Shown: positions 36,038 to 45,587 of the stretch, piece by piece
Position numbering within the stretch: position 1 is the first letter of the stretch
Layout: each line of letters starts with the position of its first letter
From: Apilactobacillus micheneri
Lineage (GTDB): Bacteria > Bacillota > Bacilli > Lactobacillales > Lactobacillaceae
Assembly (NCBI RefSeq): GCF_002993975.1
Contig: NZ_POSO01000001.1
Location: forward strand, 62,001-126,000
Reading direction: 5' to 3'
Length of the DNA stretch: 64,000 nt
Notes under the pieces: model-generated
What the model was told of the DNA's origin: nothing
Database searches by the model: none
What the model saw: only the letters and a program-made list of their open reading frames with translations
Made by a program: the position numbers and the translations under genes

Positions 36038-37432
36038 TTACTTCTCATCAATATATTTAAATACTTGTTGTCCTGCTTGGCGACCAAAAATCACGGTTTC
36101 AGCAATTGAATTACCACCAATGCGATTATCACCATGTAAGCCTCCAGCAACTTCACCCCCAGCAAATAAACCTTTGACTGGTTGATTATCTGCATTTAAA
36201 ACTTGAGTTTTAGCATTTACTTTAATTCCGCCCATTGTGTAATGAACCGCTGGAGCAATGTGAATTGCAAAATAAGGTCCTGCACTGATGTCACGATCCA
36301 TCCCAGTGGTACGATTAAAGTCATCATCATGTTGAGTTCTAACTGCTTGGTTCCATTTATCTAATGTAGTATTTAACTCTTCAGGATTTATTTTAATATT
36401 TTTAGCTAAATCACTAAGTGAATCCCCATGAATAACTAAACCAATTGAATCATAAAAATTGATGGCACCAACATGATCACGAATCCCCTGATTTAAAATC
36501 AAATAGGCTGATTTTTCAGGTAATTGATTAATCGCATCGGTTACATTTTTACGAGTATCTAATTCATTCACGAAACGATGACCATTCTGATCCACTAAAA
36601 TGGCACCTTCCCCACGAACAGCTTCTCCAATTAAGAAAGCATGATCATTATCTTGTTGAACAGTAGGATGCACTTGAATTTTATCCATATCAACTAGACC
36701 AGCTCCTGCATCAGTGGCTAATTTTAAGCCATCACCGGTTGCCCCAGGTTGATTAGTAGTTCGATAATGAGTTAAATCACTACGATATTTACCAATAATT
36801 TCTTTACTAGCACCAAAACCACCAGTCGCTAACATAACTGCTTTTGCATGAATTGATTGTTCATTACCATCTGATAATTTCACATTCACGCCGGTAACCT
36901 TATTATCTTCTTTTAAAATTTTATCTACATCAACGTTATTAAAAACTGGAATTTGGTCTTTTTCAACAATTTTCAGAAAGTTAGTAACTAAGAATGCTCC
37001 AATAGGGGCTCCCGAGCTAGGACGATGCGTCCGTTTAGTATGCATACCACCAGTAATGGTCAAATCATCCAAATCAATTCCATGATCAGCTAACCAATCC
37101 ACTGATAATGCAGAATGACTGGTAAAGTAATCAAGCATTTCAGGATTATTTTGTTGATCGCCACCGATAAAAGTATCGTTATAGAAAGCTTTAAAACTAT
37201 CAATAATATGATGTTTTAATTGTGTTTCGGTCTCAGCAGCGTTCATCCCAGAAGATGCACGAGTTGAATTACCACCTAATTTATCCATTTTTTCTAAAAT
37301 CACTGGTTTTAAACCTAATTCATGAGCTTGAATCGCACTAACTAAACCAGTTGAACCAGAACCAACAATTACTACATCATAATTAGCTTTTAATTGATCG
37401 ATGGCAGTTGGTTGAAATACATACTTCCCCAT
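36038..37432 (-). CDS. FAD-dependent fumarate reductase-like flavoprotein
   Basis: Soluble flavoprotein of the fumarate reductase/succinate dehydrogenase group; 464 residues. N-terminal dinucleotide-binding fold DVVIVGSGSTGLVSA, then LEKMDKLGGNSTRASSG. The substrate-site region is GPYFAIHIAPAVHYTMGGI, and the C-terminal GLFAGGEVAGGLHGDNRIGG closes the FAD fold. No heme or FMN-binding domain is attached. It may use reduced flavin or NADH as donor to reoxidise cofactors with fumarate, useful in fermentation (inference). ATG start. Monocistronic. Confidence 0.87.
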   Translation of the reverse strand: MGKYVFQPTAIDQLKANYDVVIVGSGSTGLVSAIQAHELGLKPVILEKMDKLGGNSTRASSGMNAAETETQLKHHIIDSFKAFYNDTFIGGDQQNNPEMLDYFTSHSALSVDWLADHGIDLDDLTITGGMHTKRTHRPSSGAPIGAFLVTNFLKIVEKDQIPVFNNVDVDKILKEDNKVTGVNVKLSDGNEQSIHAKAVMLATGGFGASKEIIGKYRSDLTHYRTTNQPGATGDGLKLATDAGAGLVDMDKIQVHPTVQQDNDHAFLIGEAVRGEGAILVDQNGHRFVNELDTRKNVTDAINQLPEKSAYLILNQGIRDHVGAINFYDSIGLVIHGDSLSDLAKNIKINPEELNTTLDKWNQAVRTQHDDDFNRTTGMDRDISAGPYFAIHIAPAVHYTMGGIKVNAKTQVLNADNQPVKGLFAGGEVAGGLHGDNRIGGNSIAETVIFGRQAGQQVFKYIDEK

Positions 37433-37481
37433 TGTTCACACTCCTTAAGATTTAATTAATACATTTATTTTATTACAAAAA

Positions 37482-37506
37482 AAGCATTGTCTAAAGAACA
37501 ATGCTT
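37482..37506 (-). terminator. Terminator-like hairpin, copy B of a repeated hairpin
   Basis: AAGCATTGT / ACAATGCTT with loop CTAAAGA, overlapping the stop codon of the 37505 gene and followed on the minus strand by seven T residues. Confidence 0.8.
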
Positions 37507-38176
37507 AAACCTTAAATTTTTGATTAGTAACTAATAAAACAATTGAAATAATAATTACATTCATGAAAATAGCATATTTATCAAAGACATTTGTTAAAAG
37601 TCCCATGATTAAAGAGCCTAAGATAAAGCAAAATAGTACTAAACAAGTATCAATTGCAATGCGTCTTGCCTTTACATTTTTAAATCTCAAGAATGAATAA
37701 AAATTATCCAATAATTTTCTTAAATTACCTGTCATCATTAAGGGATTAAACGGATTCCCATTCATTAATTTAAATTCTTGAAATTGAGCGGCAGCAGCAA
37801 TCGCTAATAATCCCACAATCAGAATATCAGAAATAAAATTAGCTAAAGTTCCAACAACCACTAGCAATAATAAATCAATAATTAAAATAATCCTTTTAAT
37901 ATTGCGCTCTCGATAACGACTAGCTTGTAAATGTTTGATAAAAACTACTCCTAGCGCAAACATTAAAATGGAAAATAGATAACGTAATGATTGCCACCAT
38001 GCTAGCTTACTTAAACTAATACCAAATAAAATAAAGTTTCCTGTTTGTAAACCAACAAAGACTTCACCATGTTGTAAAAAAGTATATGCATCAATTGCTC
38101 CAGAATTCATCGCTAACAATAACCCCACAATTGGTGCTTCGTAGATATTCTTATTAATATTTACATACTCCTTCAA
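37505..38176 (-). CDS. DUF1275 (YoaK-like) membrane protein
   Basis: 223 residues, six helices. Family landmarks: MNSGAIDAYTFLQHGEVFVGLQTGN near residues 24-48 (G-x2-D-x2-t pattern and F-x3-q-T-G-N) and NGNPFNPLMMTGNLRKL in the second half. Function unknown; some relatives are predicted transporters. ATG start after AAGGAG. Ends in hairpin copy B. Confidence 0.8.
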   Translation of the reverse strand: MKEYVNINKNIYEAPIVGLLLAMNSGAIDAYTFLQHGEVFVGLQTGNFILFGISLSKLAWWQSLRYLFSILMFALGVVFIKHLQASRYRERNIKRIILIIDLLLLVVVGTLANFISDILIVGLLAIAAAAQFQEFKLMNGNPFNPLMMTGNLRKLLDNFYSFLRFKNVKARRIAIDTCLVLFCFILGSLIMGLLTNVFDKYAIFMNVIIISIVLLVTNQKFKV

Positions 38177-38239
38177 AAATCAATTTATATATTATATATC
38201 ATAGTATATAAATATTAATAAAAATACTAAATAGTGTTT

Positions 38240-39169
38240 TCAGTAAGGTAAATCGGTAATTTTAACCTTGGTTTTGGAAAAGCCATTATCAGTTAAAATG
38301 TCTTTAACCTCTTGTTTACGGCCTTCTGAATTCCGACTTAAAACTACCTCACGTAAAATATTAGGATTAATTTGCGCCAATGAAATAGGTCGATCACTAA
38401 CTAATGCTGATGCATCAAAATGATTACTTTTAGGTTTTACAATCACATAGCGGATTTCTTCTTCTTGCCATAAAATTTGGCGTTTAAAACATAATGATAA
38501 TAAGAATAATGAACTTAAACATCTTTTACGAATATCAATGGCCACCGAATTCCAGACTCCTCTTAGGCCACGATAAGCATCGAGCCATTCTTTAATAATA
38601 GGCATGATAAAAGCTTTATGCGTCTTTTGATTATATTCAACTTTTAATGGAAATACATACCCATAACCTTCTCCCATATGTTGAAAATCAGGCGAAGTGT
38701 ATTGAGCAGATAATTTTTGTTGAATCTTTTGACTATCAAAGCCTAATGCCACATCCCCATAATTACCTAAGGCTTGCGAATTACGATTAGGTGAAAAGCT
38801 CCAAACATAACTATCAAAATTGTTATGTTGATAATCATTAATGAATGCATCAATTTCTGCTTTGGTAGCATCTAACTGCTTTAAATATTCAATCGCAACT
38901 CGATAAGTATAACGAACTTCAAGCGGATCATTCATCGAATGAATATAACCAACGTAGAATAACTTGGTTTGTACAATGTTTTTTAAAGCACTAATGCTCG
39001 TGTAATGATAAATTTCACCAATATCATGGGCATTAATATAAAATCGTTTGTAAATAATATCATGTGAATGGGTTCGATAATCGGACTGCTCATCAGTGAT
39101 AGAATTTAACGCTGACTTGCCATATTGATTTAATGAATCATAAATCTTGTGGAATTCTGCTGGCGTCAT
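38240..39169 (-). CDS. DUF2971 protein
   Basis: 309 residues from the ATG at 39167-39169, 12 bases after GAGGAG; an earlier ATG at 39181 directly abuts that site. The DUF2971 core is visible: IYHYTSISALKNIVQ, LFYVGYIHSMNDPLEVRY and YVWSFSPNRNSQALGNYG. The family has no established activity; members are found scattered in genomes and in mobile regions. No partner gene is evident here. Confidence 0.78.
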   Translation of the reverse strand: MTPAEFHKIYDSLNQYGKSALNSITDEQSDYRTHSHDIIYKRFYINAHDIGEIYHYTSISALKNIVQTKLFYVGYIHSMNDPLEVRYTYRVAIEYLKQLDATKAEIDAFINDYQHNNFDSYVWSFSPNRNSQALGNYGDVALGFDSQKIQQKLSAQYTSPDFQHMGEGYGYVFPLKVEYNQKTHKAFIMPIIKEWLDAYRGLRGVWNSVAIDIRKRCLSSLFLLSLCFKRQILWQEEEIRYVIVKPKSNHFDASALVSDRPISLAQINPNILREVVLSRNSEGRKQEVKDILTDNGFSKTKVKITDLPY

Positions 39170-39224
39170 GCTTAAATTCATCTCCTCATACCAAAGATTT
39201 ACATTAATTATATAACAACAAAAA

Positions 39225-39248
39225 AGCATCGTCTAAAGAGACAATGCT
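39225..39248 (-). terminator. Terminator-like hairpin, copy C of a repeated hairpin
   Basis: AGCATCGTCT / AGACAATGCT (one mismatch) with an AAAG-type loop and a T-run on the minus strand, downstream of the nuclease gene. Confidence 0.75.
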
Positions 39249-39282
39249 AATTTTAAAAATTTAATTTATCAATTAATAATAT

Positions 39283-40344
39283 TTAAAATAAATGATGACG
39301 TCTATGATATCCATAATAATGACGATGATATGGACGATGATATGGATGATAATAATGGCGTTCATATTTTCTTTGATAGTGACGCTTAATATAGTGATGA
39401 GCTGCTCCAGCAATCATGGCATCCCTAACATAATGATGGCGATGATAGTGTTCACCATTATAGTTACGATGTTCACTAAAACTAGGTGCCCCTGCTGGCG
39501 TTGGTACATTCATATTATGGTCAATCTTAGAAGTTCCATCCGCATAGTTAAATTTAACGCCTGGTTGCACATTATATAAATATACATTGAAATTTAAAGT
39601 ATTATCGGTTGATAATGCTTGCAAATGAACTCCACGTGCCATTAAGTCACTGCCTTTAAAGACGGGTGTAACTTGATAAATGACCTTCTTACCAGCACGT
39701 AAAGCATCACGCACCTTACTTTCGTAAATGGTTTGTACTTTTTGATTACTAAAAGCAGTTTGTGTAAATAAATTCTTTAAATTGTTTTGATCACCTGATT
39801 GTAAATTAGGTTCATAATTACCATTTACACTAATACCTTTAGATAAACTGTAAGCAATCTCATGACCACGATTAATGATGGCTTCACGATTGATAAACTT
39901 TTGATGCCAACCGGTTGGTTTAACATCTTGAGTAGAACGTAAACTATCATTAGCAACGTTTCGTGATTCTAAATAAGCTGTGTTGCCAGCTGAAGTTCGA
40001 TTCAAATTATCTAAATTACTGTAAATAACATGGTTGTATTTCCAATCAGTTGTCTTTAAATTGGCATGGTCATTATTTACATAAGTAAAGGCTTGTTCAC
40101 CAGAAGTATAATTTAAATCATCTAGTTTATTATCACTTTGAACATGTTTTTCAGTATCCTTAGCCTGCTTTTTAGCAACATGTTTATCACTATGTGATGA
40201 ACTATGATCACTACTTTGTAAACTAGAGCTTGGTTCTGAGCTTGAATTACTATTCTTTTTTGAGGAATCTTTGCCACCCATACAACTACCTAATAAGGCT
40301 AGTAGTAAAAGGGTAACAATTCCTCCAGTTAATATTTTTTTCAT
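39283..40344 (-). CDS. Lipoprotein DNA/RNA non-specific endonuclease with a His/Tyr/Arg-rich tail
   Basis: 353 residues. The N-terminal signal peptide carries a lipobox (LLGSC, Cys about 21), so the protein should be lipid-anchored outside the membrane. A Ser/Lys-rich spacer follows (about 25-75). The NUC1/EndA-like domain (about 75-280) has INRGHEIAYSL in place of the usual DRGH motif, keeping the catalytic His but with Asn for Asp, then the downstream NLFTQTAFSNQ (metal-binding Asn region). The last 55 residues are mostly His, Tyr and Arg, which is unusual for the family. Possible roles are use of external DNA or nucleotide scavenging. ATG start with AGGAGA. Confidence 0.85.
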   Translation of the reverse strand: MKKILTGGIVTLLLLALLGSCMGGKDSSKKNSNSSSEPSSSLQSSDHSSSHSDKHVAKKQAKDTEKHVQSDNKLDDLNYTSGEQAFTYVNNDHANLKTTDWKYNHVIYSNLDNLNRTSAGNTAYLESRNVANDSLRSTQDVKPTGWHQKFINREAIINRGHEIAYSLSKGISVNGNYEPNLQSGDQNNLKNLFTQTAFSNQKVQTIYESKVRDALRAGKKVIYQVTPVFKGSDLMARGVHLQALSTDNTLNFNVYLYNVQPGVKFNYADGTSKIDHNMNVPTPAGAPSFSEHRNYNGEHYHRHHYVRDAMIAGAAHHYIKRHYQRKYERHYYHPYHRPYHRHYYGYHRRHHLF

Positions 40345-40410
40345 GTTATCTCCTATGAATTATGTAATATATATTTTTATAATAGTTCTAAGTAATTTTT
40401 TTGGCAAACT

Positions 40411-40445
40411 AAAAAGGCGCTATCCACAAATGGATAACGCCTTTT
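40411..40445 (-). terminator. Intrinsic terminator after guaA
   Basis: Stem AAAAGGCGTTATCC / GGATAGCGCCTTTTT on the minus strand, about 17 bases past the guaA stop. Confidence 0.88.
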
Positions 40446-40461
40446 AACTAGGAATAAATCA

Positions 40462-42027
40462 TTATTCCCATTCAATTGTCGAAGGTGGCTTACTAGTAAT
40501 GTCATACACTACTCGGTTAATACCATCAACTTCGTTTGCAATCTTAGTTGAAATTTTTGATAAAACATCCCATGGAATTTGTGCAAAGTCAGCAGTCATT
40601 CCATCGATTGAGTTCACTGCACGAATTGCAATGGTGTAGTCATAAGTTCTTTCATCACCCATGACACCCACACTTTTGAATCCAGGTAAGACCGTGAAGT
40701 ATTGCCAGATTTCAGTATCAAGGCCTGCTTTAGCGATTTCTTTACGTAAAATAAAGTCACTATCACGCACGATCCGTAATTTTTCTTGAGTGATTTCACC
40801 AATGACACGAATACCTAGACCAGGACCTGGGAATGGTTGACGCCATACCAAGTTAGCTGGCATCCCCATTTCTTCACCTAAGTGTCTAGTTTCATCCTTG
40901 AATAATGAACGCACTGGTTCAATTAATTCAAAATGCATGTCTTCTGGAAGTCCACCCACATTGTGATGAGATTTAATGGTTTGAGCAGTATCAGTACCAC
41001 TTTCAATCACATCAGTGTATAGAGTTCCTTGTGCTAAGAAGTCAATGTCTTTTAGCTTACGAGCTTCATCATTGAACACTTCGATAAATTCTTTACCGAT
41101 AATCTTACGTTTTTGTTCAGGATCAGAAACACCCTTCAACTTACCTAAGAAACGATCACTTGCATCCACTTGGATGATATTCAAGCCAAATTTACCTTTT
41201 AGACTATCCATAACTTCTTCAACTTCGTTCTTACGTAGTAAACCATGGTCTACGAAGATACAAGTTAATTGGTCACCAATTGCCTTGTGTAATAAAACTC
41301 CGGTTACACTTGAATCGACCCCACCGGATAGACCAAGGATAACTTTCTTGTCGCCGACTTCTTCTCTAATTTGTTTAATCTTTAAGTCAACAAAATCATT
41401 CATTGACCAGTTTGCTTCTGCGCCACAAACGTTAAACACGAAGTTCTTTAAGATGTCAGTACCATATTTGGTATTTCTAACTTCAGCATGGAATTGAATT
41501 CCATAGAACTTTCTAGCGGTATCTTGCATTGCAGTAATGGGACAACCTTTTGCGGAAGCCACATTTTCAAAGCCATTTGGAACCTTTCTAACAAGGTCTC
41601 CATGACTCATCCAAACTGGTTGATTTTTAGGTAAGCCCTTAAATAAATCAGCATCGTCAGTCGTAATGTCGATATCAGCATGTCCATATTGGCCATGATC
41701 TTCTCCATCAACTTTTCCACCGCCTAGGTCATATGCCATTAATTGCATTCCATAGCAAATTCCTAGGATTGGAATATTCATTTCAAAAATTTTAGGGTCA
41801 ACTTTCAAGGCGTCATCAGCATAAACACTGTTAGGTCCACCAGAGAAGATAATTCCCTTAGGGTTAAAAGCTTTAATCTCTTCGATTGACATATTGTGAG
41901 ACTTCAACTCGGAATATACACCAAAATCACGAATACGACGGGTGATTAGTTGGTTGTATTGACTACCGAAATCAAGCACCAAAATTTTATCAAATGAAGA
42001 TAGGTCCATTTCAGCCAAACCATCCAC
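40462..42027 (-). CDS. guaA: GMP synthase (glutamine-hydrolysing)
   Basis: Makes GMP from XMP, ATP and glutamine. 521 residues. The class I amidotransferase domain has the catalytic Cys in [11 protein letters not shown] and His in GIQFHAEV (the usual Pro is Ala here). The ATP pyrophosphatase domain has the P-loop [11 protein letters not shown]. The C-terminal dimerisation domain ends in [13 protein letters not shown]. The ATG at 42027 follows GGAG by five bases; a second in-frame ATG lies seven codons later. No purine riboswitch is visible upstream. Monocistronic. Confidence 0.98.
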   Translation of the reverse strand: MDGLAEMDLSSFDKILVLDFGSQYNQLITRRIRDFGVYSELKSHNMSIEEIKAFNPKGIIFSGGPNSVYADDALKVDPKIFEMNIPILGICYGMQLMAYDLGGGKVDGEDHGQYGHADIDITTDDADLFKGLPKNQPVWMSHGDLVRKVPNGFENVASAKGCPITAMQDTARKFYGIQFHAEVRNTKYGTDILKNFVFNVCGAEANWSMNDFVDLKIKQIREEVGDKKVILGLSGGVDSSVTGVLLHKAIGDQLTCIFVDHGLLRKNEVEEVMDSLKGKFGLNIIQVDASDRFLGKLKGVSDPEQKRKIIGKEFIEVFNDEARKLKDIDFLAQGTLYTDVIESGTDTAQTIKSHHNVGGLPEDMHFELIEPVRSLFKDETRHLGEEMGMPANLVWRQPFPGPGLGIRVIGEITQEKLRIVRDSDFILRKEIAKAGLDTEIWQYFTVLPGFKSVGVMGDERTYDYTIAIRAVNSIDGMTADFAQIPWDVLSKISTKIANEVDGINRVVYDITSKPPSTIEWE

Positions 42028-42089
42028 GCTCCTTTTCTAAATTGCTTTTAATCATACCGAGAAGATAGGAATGTGTCAAATTTTACCAG

Positions 42090-43013
42090 TTAGTATTTCC
42101 TTAATAAAATATTGTCAATGCGGTGTTCTTCACCTTTATGAATAATTAAATCGGCTCTAGTTTTAGTTGGTTTAATATTTTCTTCTAAGTTTGGTAAATT
42201 AATTGATTGCCAGACATCTTTCGCCATTTGCACTGCTTTATCACGATTAGAATGTGCTAATTCATAATAATGGTTAGAAGGATTTTGAAAGGCGGTATCC
42301 ATTAATTTCTTAAAACGATCTAGATACCATTTTTCAATTAAGTCATCAGCCGCATCAATATAAATGGAGAAGTCAGTAAAATCACTCACATAAATTTGTT
42401 GATTACTTGGTAATTGAAGCGTATTAATTCCTTCAATAATTAAAATATCTGGACGGTCAATAATATCATAACGATTAGGAATAATATCGTAGACTTCATG
42501 TGAATAAACTGGTGCTTTCACATTTGGTTGACCGGATTTAACCTCATTTAAAAAGTTAATTAAAGCCTTCATATCATAACTTTCTGGAAAACCCTTTTGT
42601 TGCATAATTCCACGACGTTCTAGTTCTTTGGTATTATATAAAAATCCATCAGTCGTAATTAATTGCACTTTCTTTTCTGGGAAAAAGTGACTCAATAAAA
42701 CTTCCAATAAACGAGCAGTCGTTGATTTACCAACGGCTACACTTCCCGAAATACCGATAATAAATGGGACTTTACGATTTTCTTTGTCTAAAAATTGTGT
42801 TTTAGTTTTTTGCCAGTCATTAAAATTTTGTGTACATAAATCCAATAAATGCACAATTGGAATATAAACATCTTTAACATCTTGCAATGAAATTTGGTCA
42901 TTAAAAGCTTTGATTTGTTTTAAACTTTCTTTGGTCAATGGTACTGATTGGGTATGGTAAAAGTTTTTCCATTCATCTTTTTTAAATGTGTAATAGTTAA
43001 TTGGATTTGCCAA
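42090..43013 (-). CDS. coaA: Pantothenate kinase, type I
   Basis: First, rate-limiting step of coenzyme A synthesis: phosphorylates pantothenate. 307 residues, normal. P-loop ISGSVAVGKSTTARLL near residue 92, TTDGFLYN (substrate loop) and the LIIEGINTLQ strand are typical of the bacterial type I enzyme. The start is TTG (43011-43013), seven bases after GGAGG. It lies about 60 bases downstream of no close partner and upstream of guaA, from which it is separated by a short gap. Confidence 0.95.
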   Translation of the reverse strand: MANPINYYTFKKDEWKNFYHTQSVPLTKESLKQIKAFNDQISLQDVKDVYIPIVHLLDLCTQNFNDWQKTKTQFLDKENRKVPFIIGISGSVAVGKSTTARLLEVLLSHFFPEKKVQLITTDGFLYNTKELERRGIMQQKGFPESYDMKALINFLNEVKSGQPNVKAPVYSHEVYDIIPNRYDIIDRPDILIIEGINTLQLPSNQQIYVSDFTDFSIYIDAADDLIEKWYLDRFKKLMDTAFQNPSNHYYELAHSNRDKAVQMAKDVWQSINLPNLEENIKPTKTRADLIIHKGEEHRIDNILLRKY

Positions 43014-43077
43014 AGCAATCCCTCCAATAAAATAAATAATTGTTTTTAATCATAACATTTCTGTATTTAGATGTAGT

Positions 43078-43113
43078 AAAAAAGAGCCTAACCTGCTTAG
43101 TTAAGCTCTTTTT
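43078..43113 (-). terminator. Terminator after helD
   Basis: Imperfect stem AAAAAGAGC...GCTCTTTTT with a T-run, about 18 bases past the helD stop codon. Confidence 0.75.
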
Positions 43114-43131
43114 GTTTGTTACTAATATTAA

Positions 43132-45432
43132 TTATTGTAAATCATAAAATTTTGCAGGCACACTATCAAAAATTGGTGATAATTGTTTTTCAGCAATGAT
43201 GGTTAGTTCATGCATTGCACGCGTACAGATAGTATAAACTAATTGACGATCTGCTTCGTCACCATATTGTTCAGCACTAGCATCCCACATCACTACAGAA
43301 TCAAATTCTAGCCCTTTTGCAAGGTATGAAGGAATAATTAAGGTCCCAGTAGCCAAACGTTGATTTTCAGTTCTAATAAGCGTATTTTTTACATTCATTT
43401 GGTTTAATTGTTCGGATAATGATTCAGCATCAGCTAATGTTTTCACGATAATAGCGGTTGTATCATGTTTTTGCTTATCAGCATTGATTTTATCATTCAA
43501 CTTATTAAGTGCTGCTTTTTGATCATCAACCACATTAATCAATGGTTTGTCCCCTTCACGAGCGAATGATTCAATTTCAACACCATCACCTAATAGATGT
43601 TTAGTAAAGTCAGTGATTTGTTCAGTTGAACGATATGATTTAGTCAATTGCACAACATTGGTCTTTTCAGGATCAAACATGGTTCCTAGTTCTTGCAATA
43701 ATTTATGACTATTTTCATGGGTAAAGATAGCTTGATTCAAGTCCCCTAATAATGTGAAACGAGCACGGGGAAAGGTGAATTTCAAGAAAGCCATTTGAAA
43801 GGCCGTGTAGTCTTGCACTTCATCAATGAATAGATATCTAATATCAGTCTTGGCACGTTTACCAGAAATCTTATCAAATAGATATAGGTAAGCTGAGACA
43901 TCTGAGATTGAAATATCACCCGACTTCATTTGTTCAATAGAATGATCAACACTCTTTTCCCAATCATCCTTAGTCAAATCATAATCTTTTAAGTTCACTA
44001 GATTAGGAATATTTCTTAACATGTGGACAAATTGATTATTAATTCTTAAGAAACGGGAATGAACAATTTGTTTACGAATTTTTCTAAATGCTCCAATCAC
44101 AATATGTTTAGCTAAGAAATTAAATTCCTTATCAGCATTTTCAAATTCGTCTGGATGTGTTCTTTGCACGGCTTCAATTTGTTCACGAGTCAAATCTTGC
44201 ACTGCTTGTTCAACCCACTGCGTTTTCATTTCTGCTTTCACACGACGATTCAACATCTTAACAAGTCGTTCTTTAGTGGCAGAAAGACGATTTCTTAAAT
44301 TATAATTTTCATTAAAGCTATAGTAGATTTCAGCAATCTTTTCACGAGAAATAAAGATTTCACCATTGAACTTCAAGTTCTTAAATTTCATATCTTCAGT
44401 GTTCAAATGATTAGCATAAGCTGTAACTGCTTTAAAGTAGTCCAAACTATTCTTTAGATTATTAATCTTACGAACTTGACCATCTTCAGAATTATCTTCT
44501 TCAAAACGTTCGGATAAAGTTTCAACATTCATATGTGGAACCCGCAAACTACTATATTGATAATAAGTCATTTGCACCATATTTTGTTCCCCTAATTCAG
44601 GCAACACTTGATTAATATAATCATTAAACAATTGGTTCGGTGAAAATAAGATTACTTGACCAGAATGCAATTTCCCACGGTATTGATACAGTAAGAAAGC
44701 AATTCTTTGTAAAACAGCAGCCGTTTTACCTGAACCAGCAGCTCCCTGCACAAATAACAAGTCAGAATCAGTATCACGGATAATCTTATTTTGTTCAGCT
44801 TGAATGGTAGTAACAATACTCTTCATTTTGGTACTAGATTTACCATTTAAGTTATCTAGTAACATTTGATCCCCAACTACTTGGTCAGTATCAAAAATAG
44901 TATCAATTTCTCCATCTTTAATTTGGAATTGACGTTTTAAAGTCACATTAACTTCTTGGGATCCCATAGGAGTATTATAAGTTAATTTACCAATCTTACT
45001 ATCATAGTAGATACTTGAAATAGGTGCACGCCAATCATAAATCAAATAATGATCGGGACTATCAGCAAATGAACCCAATCCAATATAGATAGTTTCCGGT
45101 TCGCCTTCGCCTGCTTCTTCAAAATCCAAACGTGCGAAGTATGGACGAGCTTCCATTTTATTTAATTTATCGTATTCTCTAGTAGCATGCTTCCAACTAT
45201 TTTCACGTTCTTCAAGCATTTGTTGTTGTTGACGAATTGAAACCGAAGTTTCCATCATCCCACTATAAGTACTTGTTTTTAAACGGACATCATTATAAAA
45301 GTTTTTATTGATTGCACTTTCATCTTTTTCAGCACGGTTAATCTTCTGTGCTGCTTCAGTTTTAGCAACGCCAATTTTTCCTAAGACGTTCTTTAAATGT
45401 TTAGTTTCATATTCTCTAATTGAGTCAGCCAT
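43132..45432 (-). CDS. helD: RNA polymerase recycling motor HelD
   Basis: SF1-type ATPase that pulls stalled or nucleic-acid-bound RNA polymerase off DNA. 766 residues. An N-terminal long coiled coil (about 1-100) is the arm that enters the polymerase secondary channel in studied relatives. Walker A is QGAAGSGKTAAVLQ. Walker B and surrounding DEVQDY are near 540. The helicase-like C-terminal motifs include LTKSYRSTEQI and ASYLAKGLEFD-type. ATG start with GGAGG. Monocistronic. Confidence 0.92.
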   Translation of the reverse strand: MADSIREYETKHLKNVLGKIGVAKTEAAQKINRAEKDESAINKNFYNDVRLKTSTYSGMMETSVSIRQQQQMLEERENSWKHATREYDKLNKMEARPYFARLDFEEAGEGEPETIYIGLGSFADSPDHYLIYDWRAPISSIYYDSKIGKLTYNTPMGSQEVNVTLKRQFQIKDGEIDTIFDTDQVVGDQMLLDNLNGKSSTKMKSIVTTIQAEQNKIIRDTDSDLLFVQGAAGSGKTAAVLQRIAFLLYQYRGKLHSGQVILFSPNQLFNDYINQVLPELGEQNMVQMTYYQYSSLRVPHMNVETLSERFEEDNSEDGQVRKINNLKNSLDYFKAVTAYANHLNTEDMKFKNLKFNGEIFISREKIAEIYYSFNENYNLRNRLSATKERLVKMLNRRVKAEMKTQWVEQAVQDLTREQIEAVQRTHPDEFENADKEFNFLAKHIVIGAFRKIRKQIVHSRFLRINNQFVHMLRNIPNLVNLKDYDLTKDDWEKSVDHSIEQMKSGDISISDVSAYLYLFDKISGKRAKTDIRYLFIDEVQDYTAFQMAFLKFTFPRARFTLLGDLNQAIFTHENSHKLLQELGTMFDPEKTNVVQLTKSYRSTEQITDFTKHLLGDGVEIESFAREGDKPLINVVDDQKAALNKLNDKINADKQKHDTTAIIVKTLADAESLSEQLNQMNVKNTLIRTENQRLATGTLIIPSYLAKGLEFDSVVMWDASAEQYGDEADRQLVYTICTRAMHELTIIAEKQLSPIFDSVPAKFYDLQ

Positions 45433-45587
45433 TTAGACATTTCCTCCATTCAAAAGTTGATTAATAATTTTAGCACAAATAATTGGCAAAATAAAATTTT
45501 TAACCTGAGGGTCATCTTTTTATTACAAAGAATTTGTATGATAAAATCAACATTGATAGAGACTTATGAAAAATAGGAGGTTTTTTT

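Noticed and set aside
39300-39420. Possible CRISPR-like or tandem repeat in the His-rich coding stretch
   Set aside because: The short repeats (ATGATGG, GATATGG) are codon repeats of His, Tyr and Arg; spacing is irregular and no spacers of constant length exist.
39292-39579. 95-residue plus-strand frame rich in Met and Ile
   Set aside because: Antisense of the His-rich tail of the nuclease; composition follows from CAT/ATG repeats.
38240-40344. DUF2971 protein plus nuclease as a defence pair
   Set aside because: The two genes are separated by a terminator hairpin, and the nuclease has an export signal, so it cannot act on incoming phage DNA in the cytoplasm.
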